From: JBBSTY01 sp038235385
GTDB lineage: Bacteria; Actinomycetota; Acidimicrobiia; Acidimicrobiales; Acidimicrobilacustridaceae
NCBI GenBank assembly: GCA_038235385.1
Contig: JBBSTY010000072.1
Span: forward strand, 1 to 20,302
DNA: 20,302 bases
Direction of reading: 5' to 3'
The stretch's first letter is position 1, and every line of letters starts with the position of its first letter. The position numbers and the translations under genes are program-made. The notes beneath the pieces were generated by a model. That model saw nothing but the letters and a program-made list of their open reading frames with translations, had not been told where the DNA came from and did no database searches. Of the stretch, positions 14,437 to 19,922 are shown one piece after another.

Positions 14437-14442
14437 TAGAGT
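14437..14442 (+). promoter_or_regulatory. Candidate -10 box upstream of the 68-aa gene
   Basis: CTCGTAGAGTCGCCGG contains TAGAGT (TANNNT), 48 nt before the ATG at 14491, in a 96-nt gap. Confidence 0.3.
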
Positions 14443-14490
14443 CGCCGGCACTCCATACGGCTTTCGGGCGGAACCAGAAGGCAGGACGGC

Positions 14491-14697
14491 ATGCCAGATC
14501 AGAACCAGCACATCGACCTGGTGACCTTGGCCGAGGTCGAACGGTTGCTCGCGACCACCGAGTTCGCCACGATCGAGGACCTCGCAGGACGCGGCGGGCT
14601 CCGACCCATGGCTGCTGCGCTCGCCGACCACGAGCCCCGTCGTTCGCGTCCCGCGGGCGACAGCACCGGCCTCGCCCCGCTTCCGCGGCGACGCTGA
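14491..14697 (+). CDS. Hypothetical 68-aa protein
   Basis: Not recognised. It starts MPDQNQHIDLVTLAEVERLL; the first 45 residues look helical (LAEVERLLATTEFATIEDLA), and the rest is basic and Pro/Arg-rich, ending LAPLPRRR. The ATG is preceded by AGAAGGCAGGA (purine-rich, about 4 nt spacing) and by a promoter-like box at 14437. The 22-nt gap to the 91-aa gene on the same strand suggests a shared transcript. No membrane segment. Function unknown. Confidence 0.55.
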   Translation: MPDQNQHIDLVTLAEVERLLATTEFATIEDLAGRGGLRPMAAALADHEPRRSRPAGDSTGLAPLPRRR

Positions 14698-14719
14698 GCC
14701 AACCGGTCGAGGAGCAGCA

Positions 14720-14995
14720 GTGATCACACCAACCGACGATCACGAGACCACCCGCTCCGGGTCGGTCATCGATCTGCGTGAAGGACCCACCACGAGGATC
14801 CGGGTCGAACGCGGGCACAACCCGTTCGAGTCGATGCCGCCCGCCGAACGGATGCGGCTCATCGTGCGCGTCCTGTGCGAGCTGGTGGCCTACGACGAGC
14901 TCGAGCCCGACGCCACCGACGACCACCGCACGCAGCACGACACCGCCGCCGAGGTGGTCGAACCGACACCCCAGGCCAGCCACAGCACCGGTTGA
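14720..14995 (+). CDS. Hypothetical 91-aa protein with RVLC module
   Basis: Not recognised as a named family. It starts with GTG at 14720, with GAGGAG 5 nt upstream (14709-14714), a convincing ribosome site. The N-terminal third is polar, the middle (about 34-61) is a predicted helix pair with IVRVLCELVA (48-57), and the C-terminus is acidic and disordered. The middle aligns without gaps to residues about 426-453 of the membrane-anchored acidic protein encoded convergently just downstream (IIRVLCLLVA), with 11 identities in 28 positions by eye. Cys53 is conserved between the two. No signal peptide, so probably cytosolic. A protein-interaction or regulatory module shared by both is a plausible inference. 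Confidence 0.65.
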   Translation: MITPTDDHETTRSGSVIDLREGPTTRIRVERGHNPFESMPPAERMRLIVRVLCELVAYDELEPDATDDHRTQHDTAAEVVEPTPQASHSTG

Positions 14996-15031
14996 CCGCT
15001 GCGTTCGCCGCACCACGATCGGTCCGGCGAG

Positions 15032-15045
15032 CGGCTCAGGAGCCG
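15032..15045. terminator. Palindrome between convergent 91-aa and acidic-protein genes
   Basis: CGGCTC-AG-GAGCCG is a perfect 6-bp palindrome with a 2-nt centre (or a 5-bp stem with a 4-nt loop) in the 81-nt gap between two convergent stops. It is usable as a bidirectional terminator, but no T tract is present. Confidence 0.35.
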
Positions 15046-15076
15046 ACCGACCGTTCGGGCGCCGTGTCCGGGTCGG

Positions 15077-16609
15077 TCAGCGCTTGGTGCTGGCTCGAGC
15101 GAGCCGGCGACCCGGGAGCTTCTTGTCGCCCTCGGTCTCGTCGCCATCGCCGTCGCCATCGTCGGCCACCGGGACGGGCCAGACCGCACGGGCCAACGGC
15201 CAGTGCCGGGTCTCGGCCTCCGAGCGCGGTTCGCTCGGCTTGAGCCGGTTGTCCTCCTGCATGGCGACCAGGAGGCACAGGACGCGGATGATGACCTTCT
15301 TGCGGGCGTTCTTGTCGAGCCGATCGAAGTCGGTGAGCTGACCTGGCCGGCGCGGCACCGAGTCGTTGAAGAGCGTGAGCTCCTCGAGCCGCTCCGACGG
15401 ATCGACGTGGTCGTCGTCGGCCCGCACGACCAGGTCCGCCAGCACCTCGTCGATGTCGCGGTCCTCGAGGTTCGCCTGCTCCACCAACTCGGCTGCGACC
15501 TCGGCGATGCCGACCTGCTTGTCCTTGGCGCGTGAGATCAGCGCCTTGAGGACGTGGTCGACCGGATCGAGCTCGGGCTCGGGTTGCAGACGGGCCACGG
15601 GGAGCGCGGGCTCGTCGGTGAGCACGATCGGATCCTCGAGCACGGGGCTCATCGCGGCTGCACCGGTGAGCGCGGCCGGTGCGTCGACGGCACCGTCGAC
15701 GTCGGTGTCGTCGTCGTGAGGAGCGGCGGCGTCGTCCTCGCGTGCGACCTCGAGGGCGTCGTCGTCGGCCGGAACGGTGTCGGTATCGGCCTCGGTGGTC
15801 GCGTCGGCCTCGGGGGCAGCGGACGGAGCGATCTCGGTCGCGGGGTCGTCCGGGGTGTCCGTCGCAGGCGCGGTGTCGAGCTCGGTGGCGGTGGTCGAGT
15901 CGGCCGCGAGCTCCGAGCCGGGCTCGGGCTGGGTTCGGTCGGCGTCGATCGGATCCGCCGCGACTTCGGGGTGCGCCGTGGACGCAGACGGCTCGGGCGA
16001 CCCGACCAACTCGCTGGGCTCGACCACCGGGGCGACCGGCGTGATGTCGATCGATGCGACCCGAGCGCCAGGTGCGTCGAAGCGCGAGAGCACCGCGCGG
16101 TCGTCGTCGTCGTGCGGGGCCGTGTCGGGCGTGGGCGACGCCGTCGGCGTTCCCGTCGAGGGCGAGATCCGACCACGAACCATAGGTTCGGGCCGATCGC
16201 TCTCGGGGGTGGGGGCGGGCGCGTCGACCGGAGCATCGTGCACCGGGGCCGCGACCGGCTCGGCCATCGGTTCGGTGGGGACGACCACGCCGTCGAACAC
16301 GAGGGACGCGAGGTCGACCTCGTGCACCGGGACGCGTCCGAAGCTGAGCTCGTCCGGCTGCTCGTCGACCGGTGCTGGCTCGCTCCGCCCGACCGGTGCC
16401 GAGCTCGGCGTCGGATCCGGCGTCGAGGTCGGGACGATCCCGGGCGAGCGCGCGATGACGCGCCCGGTGGACGACGGCGCGTCGGTGCGGGCGGCGTTCG
16501 AGGGTTCGGCGCTCAGGAAGTCATCGGACGACGACGCGCCCTTGGACCGGACCACGACGACGACGATGCCGATGATGACCAGCACCACGACGATGGGAAT
16601 CACGATCAT
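15077..16609 (-). CDS. Membrane-anchored acidic protein with C-terminal RVLC domain
   Basis: A 510-aa protein, not assigned to a known family. It begins with one strongly hydrophobic helix (about 2-20, Val/Ile only) followed by RSKG, so the N-terminus is probably outside and the bulk cytoplasmic by the positive-inside rule. Residues about 25-335 are low-complexity, rich in Asp, Ala, Pro, Thr and Glu, and very acidic. A folded helical domain follows (about 340-470), with HVLKALISRAKDKQVGIAEV, DIDEVLADLVVRADDD and KVIIRVLCLLVA (Cys445). The tail runs from an acidic stretch (DDGDGDGDETEGD) to a basic end (GRRLARASTKR). The layout resembles ZipA-type proteins (N-terminal anchor, disordered linker, C-terminal binding domain), but no sequence match to ZipA is claimed. 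The 28-residue RVLC segment is shared with the 91-aa protein. The start ATG at 16609 gives the anchor at the very N-terminus; no strong Shine-Dalgarno sequence. Confidence 0.75.
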   Translation of the reverse strand: MIVIPIVVVLVIIGIVVVVVRSKGASSSDDFLSAEPSNAARTDAPSSTGRVIARSPGIVPTSTPDPTPSSAPVGRSEPAPVDEQPDELSFGRVPVHEVDLASLVFDGVVVPTEPMAEPVAAPVHDAPVDAPAPTPESDRPEPMVRGRISPSTGTPTASPTPDTAPHDDDDRAVLSRFDAPGARVASIDITPVAPVVEPSELVGSPEPSASTAHPEVAADPIDADRTQPEPGSELAADSTTATELDTAPATDTPDDPATEIAPSAAPEADATTEADTDTVPADDDALEVAREDDAAAPHDDDTDVDGAVDAPAALTGAAAMSPVLEDPIVLTDEPALPVARLQPEPELDPVDHVLKALISRAKDKQVGIAEVAAELVEQANLEDRDIDEVLADLVVRADDDHVDPSERLEELTLFNDSVPRRPGQLTDFDRLDKNARKKVIIRVLCLLVAMQEDNRLKPSEPRSEAETRHWPLARAVWPVPVADDGDGDGDETEGDKKLPGRRLARASTKR

Positions 16610-16704
16610 CGATGCACCCAGATCTCCCGGCGAAGATCTCGCCCTACGGCCCTTTCTTGGTCTGCCCGCTCGCTGGGGCGCATCTCTGACCGATGCAACG
16701 ACCC

Positions 16705-16731
16705 AACTCCGCTCCGTGTTTTATCGGAGTT
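16705..16731. promoter_or_regulatory. Inverted repeat upstream of the acidic-protein gene
   Basis: AACTCCG (16705-16711) and CGGAGTT (16725-16731) form a perfect 7-bp inverted repeat around a relatively AT-rich 13-nt centre containing TGTTTTAT, unusual in this GC-rich window. It lies about 96 nt upstream of the acidic-protein start and 113 nt beyond the stop of the 86-aa gene. It may be an operator for the former or a terminator for the latter. Confidence 0.35.
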
Positions 16732-16843
16732 CACGTGCTCCTGCTAGTGCCGTGCCGACCGATCTCGGCGATCGGGCTCCAGCGGCCATCCGAGCGGGCC
16801 CCGCGGGAAGCCTCCGCCTCCGGCGCGTGACCTGATCGAGCGG

Positions 16844-17104
16844 TCAATTGGCCGCGGAACGTAGTTGGTCCTTGAGGTCGTCCCACCGCTCCTGGCTGCC
16901 GCCCTTCGCCGTGAACAGCAGGACCACCTTCCACTCGGGCGCCTCGTAGTCCACCGCGGCCGCGTCGACCGGCACCTCGATGCCATCGAGACCGACCTGC
17001 AGGGTCGGATGACCTGCCGGGTCGTCGCCGGCCCGCAGGATCATCCGCACCTGGTGCTCGCTCCCGTCGGGTCCGGCGATCATGTTGAACGTCCACCGCT
17101 CCAT
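16844..17104 (-). CDS. Hypothetical 86-aa protein
   Basis: Not recognised. It is a compact soluble protein that looks mostly beta in its first two-thirds (MERWTFNMIAGPDG, HQVRMILRAGDD, TLQVGLDGIEVPVD, WKVVLLFTAKGG) and ends with a helix (ERWDDLKDQLRSAAN). No signal peptide or membrane helix. The ATG at 17104 has AGGAG (17111-17115) 6 nt upstream, good evidence for a translated gene. It follows the 97-aa gene on the same strand after 96 nt. The start and composition are convincing, but function is unknown. Confidence 0.65.
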   Translation of the reverse strand: MERWTFNMIAGPDGSEHQVRMILRAGDDPAGHPTLQVGLDGIEVPVDAAAVDYEAPEWKVVLLFTAKGGSQERWDDLKDQLRSAAN

Positions 17105-17200
17105 GCGCTGCTCCTGCTCTGTCGGCCGATCCCCGGCCTCGGTTCGGTCCTCGTCGCGGCGCCGACCGCGATCGCGACGTCGTGTGGTCGACGCGCTCGG

Positions 17201-17494
17201 TCACGATCGATCGGGTGGATCCTGGGGGTCCGGCGCACCGGCCCGCGGGTGGTCGAGCGGGAACTCGATGCTGGCGGCCGTCACCCGCATCAGCTCCGCC
17301 AACCCGTTCACCAGCAGTTGCGGTTCACCGCCGTCGCCCGCGAACTCGCGCAGGATCGGCCGAACCTCGGCACTCACGAACTCGCCGAACACGCGCACGA
17401 AGCTCGCGGCGATGCGTCTGCCCTCTTCGGAGTCGTTCAGCACGGCCCGCTCGATGAGGGCGTTCTCCGGCCCGTCGTCTCGTTCCCCGACCAT
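17201..17494 (-). CDS. Hypothetical 97-aa protein
   Basis: Not recognised. From the ATG at 17494 it reads MVGERDDGPENALIERAVL, then a mainly helical run (SEEGRRIAASFVRVFGEFV, EVRPILREFAG) and LVNGLAELMRVTAASIEF, ending in a Pro/Asp-rich tail. No membrane segment. The frame continues upstream to 17659, but that stretch is non-protein-like and covers the hairpin-rich region, so the shorter form is preferred. The ribosome site (GGGAACGG) is weak. It is divergent from the flavodoxin-like gene and may share its regulation. Function unknown. Confidence 0.5.
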   Translation of the reverse strand: MVGERDDGPENALIERAVLNDSEEGRRIAASFVRVFGEFVSAEVRPILREFAGDGGEPQLLVNGLAELMRVTAASIEFPLDHPRAGAPDPQDPPDRS

Positions 17495-17530
17495 GACCGT
17501 TCCCGTCGGCCGGCAGGGTCGGCCGCTGAA

Positions 17531-17561
17531 GCGATCCGACGCCGCAATCGCGTCGGATCGC
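17531..17561. repeat. Perfect 12-bp inverted repeat with 7-nt loop
   Basis: GCGATCCGACGC (17531-17542) and GCGTCGGATCGC (17550-17561) are exact reverse complements separated by CGCAATC. It is the longest perfect stem I found in the window. It lies 37 nt upstream of the 97-aa start, so it would be in that gene's 5' leader or act as an operator. Confidence 0.7.
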
Positions 17562-17564
17562 CAA

Positions 17565-17579
17565 GTTGGGCCGTCCAAC
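17565..17579. repeat. Small inverted repeat (5-bp stem)
   Basis: GTTGG (17565-17569) and CCAAC (17575-17579), loop of 5 nt, directly after the 12-bp stem. Weak alone; listed as part of the hairpin series. Confidence 0.35.
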
Positions 17580-17588
17580 CCATGTCCG

Positions 17589-17606
17589 CTGGGCCACATG
17601 GCCCAG
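17589..17606. repeat. Perfect 7-bp inverted repeat with 4-nt loop
   Basis: CTGGGCC (17589-17595), loop ACAT, GGCCCAG (17600-17606). Third stem of the series in the divergent region. Confidence 0.55.
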
Positions 17607-17611
17607 GTCGG

Positions 17612-17641
17612 ACCCGGATCGCACGGGTTGCGGATCCCCGT
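17612..17641. promoter_or_regulatory. Two mutually exclusive hairpins
   Basis: ACCCG (17612-17616) can pair with CGGGT (17624-17628). Alternatively ACGGG (17623-17627) can pair with CCCGT (17637-17641). The two pairings compete for the same bases, as in attenuators or riboswitch expression platforms. No T tract follows on the + strand, so if functional it would be a non-canonical switch or a protein site. Confidence 0.3.
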
Positions 17642-17668
17642 CAGGTGGGCGGAGCGCACCGGGGGTGC

Positions 17669-17674
17669 TAGACC
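17669..17674 (+). promoter_or_regulatory. Candidate -10 region of the flavodoxin-like gene
   Basis: GTGCTAGACCAG contains TAGACC, 47 nt before the ATG at 17722. It is a weak match to TANNNT but resembles GCTAGACAC upstream of dprE2. Confidence 0.2.
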
Positions 17675-17721
17675 AGCGGTTCGGGAATCGGGTTCGGTCG
17701 CGTCGAAGACCAGGAGCGGGC

Positions 17722-18246
17722 ATGGACGCTGTCATCATCTACGAGAGCCTCACCGGCACGACCCAACGGGCCGCGCGCCTGATCGGCGACGGGTTCTTCG
17801 ACCATCGGATCGGCACGCAGCTCTTCCCCCTCGCCACCATCGACCCCGCGGCCATCGCTGCGGCGGATGCGGTGATCGTCGGGACGTGGACCGACGGATT
17901 CCTCATCCTCGGCCAGAAGCCGGCGAAGAAGAAGAAGCTCGAGCAGCTCCCGGACCTCGACGGCAAGCCGTGCTTCGTGTTCTGCACCTATGCCATCCAT
18001 CCGGGCAGGACGCTCGAGAAGCTCTCCCGCATCGTCACCGCCCGGGGTGGCAACGTGCTCGGTGGGCTCACCATCCGACGTGACCACGTCGAGGACGACG
18101 TCGCCAACTTCGTCGCGGGCGCCGCGCCAGCGGTCGCCGCCCTCCCGCCGAGGCCTCGTCCGCCAGCGACCTCCGACGACGCGACGTCGTCCGTCACCGT
18201 CGACGGCGACCCCGCGGTCGACGCCGTGACGAACGACGCCAGCTGA
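17722..18246 (+). CDS. Flavodoxin-like domain protein
   Basis: A 174-aa protein. The first strand and loop MDAVIIYESLTGTTQRAARLI carry the FMN-phosphate loop (Ser9, Thr11, Gly12, Thr13, Thr14 of SLTGTT), typical of flavodoxins. AADAVIVGTWTDGF (second flavin-binding loop, with an aromatic Trp) and GKPCFVFCTYAIHPGRTLEKL follow. A flavodoxin or flavodoxin-like electron carrier or quinone reductase in the cytosol is expected. Residues about 135-174 are a Pro/Ala/Thr/Asp-rich disordered tail not needed for the fold. The ATG at 17722 is supported by AGGAG 5 nt upstream (17712-17716). It is divergent from the 97-aa gene across the hairpin-rich region. Cys83 and Cys87 (PCFVFC) lie close together; their role is unknown. 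Confidence 0.8.
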   Translation: MDAVIIYESLTGTTQRAARLIGDGFFDHRIGTQLFPLATIDPAAIAAADAVIVGTWTDGFLILGQKPAKKKKLEQLPDLDGKPCFVFCTYAIHPGRTLEKLSRIVTARGGNVLGGLTIRRDHVEDDVANFVAGAAPAVAALPPRPRPPATSDDATSSVTVDGDPAVDAVTNDAS

Positions 18247-18253
18247 ACCGCAC

Positions 18254-18280
18254 CGGGCGTTCGCGCCGGCGAGGCGCCCG
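18254..18280 (+). terminator. GC-rich hairpin after the flavodoxin-like gene
   Basis: CGGGCG (18254-18259) pairs with CGCCCG (18275-18280), with further pairing possible inside the 15-nt loop. It starts 8 nt after the stop codon and is followed by TTCGG rather than a T tract, like many actinobacterial terminators. Confidence 0.45.
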
Positions 18281-18375
18281 TTCGGCCCTGGAAGGTCGGC
18301 ATCCGCTGCGTCGCCGGACCTCTCGACGCGCAGGACCGACCGTCGCGCGGTGACCGTCGTGGCGGGACCGATCCC

Positions 18376-18663
18376 CTAGTACGCCGGTGCCGCCCGGTTG
18401 CGGCGCGCACGATCGCCCGAACCGTACGCACCGATGTCGGCGAGGAAGCCGAGGATCACGATGAACCACCCGATGCCCTCGACGCCCTTGATCGGGGCGT
18501 AGCAGACGGCGTACGCGAGGGTCGTCCACGGGAGCAGGAAGAACCCCAGGGCACCGACGAGGAAGCTCGGCATCGCCGCGCTCATCCGCTCCGTGTCGAA
18601 GAGCCACAACAAGAAGATGGCGAGGCGGGCCGAGATGAACGATGCGAACACGATCAGGCACAT
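18376..18663 (-). CDS. Conserved small membrane protein (95 aa)
   Basis: A 95-aa protein with two strong and one weaker membrane helix: MCLIVFASFISARLAIFLLWLF (about 1-20), FLVGALGFFLLPWTTLAYAVCY (about 32-54) and IGWFIVILGFLADIGAYG (about 61-78). A basic tail (RARRNR) follows. I recall similar small proteins (RLA-x-LLWLF, LGF-x-LPWTTL, DIG-x-YG) as conserved hypotheticals in many actinobacteria, without known function. The ATG at 18663 puts the first helix at the N-terminus; a TTG at 18726 overlapping the P450 stop would add 21 polar residues. It follows the P450 gene closely on the same strand and may be its last co-transcribed partner. Confidence 0.75.
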   Translation of the reverse strand: MCLIVFASFISARLAIFLLWLFDTERMSAAMPSFLVGALGFFLLPWTTLAYAVCYAPIKGVEGIGWFIVILGFLADIGAYGSGDRARRNRAAPAY

Positions 18664-18722
18664 GGGGGAAGTCTGCACCTCAGCGCGGGTCGCGTCGACC
18701 ATCCTCCGCGCATCGCCACCGA

Positions 18723-19922
18723 TCAACGCGCCAGGCGCACCGGCACATGCTTGAAGCTGTTGTTCAGGTTCGATCGCAGACGGACCGGCTCACCGGTGAG
18801 CTCGATGGTGGAGAAGGCCGAGAGGAGCTCCTCGAAGAACACCCTGCCCTCGAGCCGGGCGAGGTGGACACCGAGGCAGAAGTGCTCGCCGATCCCGAAG
18901 GACAGATGCGGGTTGGGCGATCGTCGGATGTCGAAGGTCTGGGCATCGGCGAAGACGCCGTCGTCGCGGTTCGCCGAGGTGTAGTACATCGCCACCTTCG
19001 AGCCGGCAGGGATGTCGACGTCGTGCAGCACCGTGTCCGCCGTCGCGGTCCGCCGGAAGTAGTGCAGCGGGTTGGACCAACGCAGGATCTCCTCGACCGC
19101 GCCGGGGATGAGCGACGGATCGGTTCGGAGGGACGCGAGCTGGTCGGGGTGGCTGAGCAGCGCCAGCAGGCCCGACGACAGCATGGTCTTGGTGGTGTCG
19201 TTCCCCGCGGTGACGAGCTGGACGAAGAAGCTGCCGAAGTCGACGTCGGTCATCGGCGCACCGCCGAAGTCGCCGTCGAGGATCAGCGTCGTCAGATCCT
19301 CCTTCGGTGGCTCGGTCCGGCGCGTGGCGGCGAACTCGATGGCGTACATGGCCATGTCGATCGAGGCGCTGAAGTCCTCGCCGCCCCCGGGACCGTCGGG
19401 GTCCTGGCCTGCGGTCTGGCGCTCGGCGAGCTCGTGGAGCAGCGCCCAGTCCTGCTCGGGGAGACCCATGAGCTTGCCCATGACCTGCGACGGCAACCCG
19501 GAGGTGACGTCGTGGACGAACTCGACGTCGCCGAGGTCGGCGGCGCGCACCATCAGCTCGCGGCAGATCACGCGGATCTCGCCCTCGAGCTGGTTGATCA
19601 CGTTGCGCTTGAACGTCTCGGCGAGCGGGCGGCGATACGTGCCGTGCTCGGGGGGATCCATCGCCAGCAGCATGTGGCGCATCATCTCGAGGCTCTCCGG
19701 CGTGAGCGTCTCGACGACGACACCGCCTGCACGGGCGGAGTACAGGTTGGGCTCGCGGGCCACGGTGACCACATCGGCGTGTGCGAGGACGGCGAAGAAG
19801 CCCGCGTCGCCATCCATCTCCTGCCAGGCGACCGGTGTGGTGCGGCGGAGCTCGCTGATCCACTCGTGGGGCACCCCGTGATCGAAGGTGGCGGGATCGC
19901 CGAGGCTGGTGGTCACCGTCAT
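18723..19922 (-). CDS. Cytochrome P450
   Basis: A 399-aa soluble bacterial P450, which inserts oxygen into an organic substrate using electrons from a ferredoxin or flavodoxin partner. The C-helix region MDPPEHGTYRR (88-98), the I-helix AGNDTT (239-244, oxygen activation), the K-helix ExxR (Glu278/Arg281) and the heme loop FGIGEHFCLGVHLARLE with heme-ligand Cys349 are all intact. The length is usual. The ATG at 19922 overlaps the cupin stop as ATGA, so the two are translationally coupled. The CYP family cannot be fixed by eye; the general look (MDPPEH, AGNDTT) is of the actinobacterial terpenoid/steroid-type P450 group. No ferredoxin gene is adjacent; the flavodoxin-like protein about 0.5 kb away is on the other strand. 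Confidence 0.95.
   Translation of the reverse strand: MTVTTSLGDPATFDHGVPHEWISELRRTTPVAWQEMDGDAGFFAVLAHADVVTVAREPNLYSARAGGVVVETLTPESLEMMRHMLLAMDPPEHGTYRRPLAETFKRNVINQLEGEIRVICRELMVRAADLGDVEFVHDVTSGLPSQVMGKLMGLPEQDWALLHELAERQTAGQDPDGPGGGEDFSASIDMAMYAIEFAATRRTEPPKEDLTTLILDGDFGGAPMTDVDFGSFFVQLVTAGNDTTKTMLSSGLLALLSHPDQLASLRTDPSLIPGAVEEILRWSNPLHYFRRTATADTVLHDVDIPAGSKVAMYYTSANRDDGVFADAQTFDIRRSPNPHLSFGIGEHFCLGVHLARLEGRVFFEELLSAFSTIELTGEPVRLRSNLNNSFKHVPVRLAR

Noticed and set aside
14491..14640. Possible similarity of the 68-aa protein (LAEVERLL, TIEDLA) to the helical part of the acidic protein (IAEVAAELV, DIDEVLADL)
   Set aside because: It needs gaps and rests on common helix-forming residues; too weak beside the ungapped RVLC match of the 91-aa protein.
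15640..16500. Apparent repeat array in the acidic-protein gene (many GTCGTCGTC-like runs)
   Set aside because: The repeats are irregular and explained by codons of a low-complexity Asp/Ala/Thr/Pro linker; no constant unit or spacing as in a CRISPR or tandem array.
15554..16747. 397-codon plus-strand frame rich in Gly, Arg and Val opposite the acidic-protein gene
   Set aside because: It looks like a repeat protein but is only the complement of GAC/GCC/ACC-rich codons of the acidic linker.
17611..17646. T-arm-like sequence CGGGTTGCGGATCCCCG suggesting a tRNA
   Set aside because: No matching acceptor stem, anticodon arm or conserved T-loop bases (TTCGA) at the right distances; the neighbouring stems do not form a cloverleaf.
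17495..17659. N-terminal extension of the 97-aa protein
   Set aside because: The extra 55 residues are Trp/Pro/Cys-rich and unlike a folded protein, and the DNA is better explained as paired stems; the extension cannot be fully excluded.
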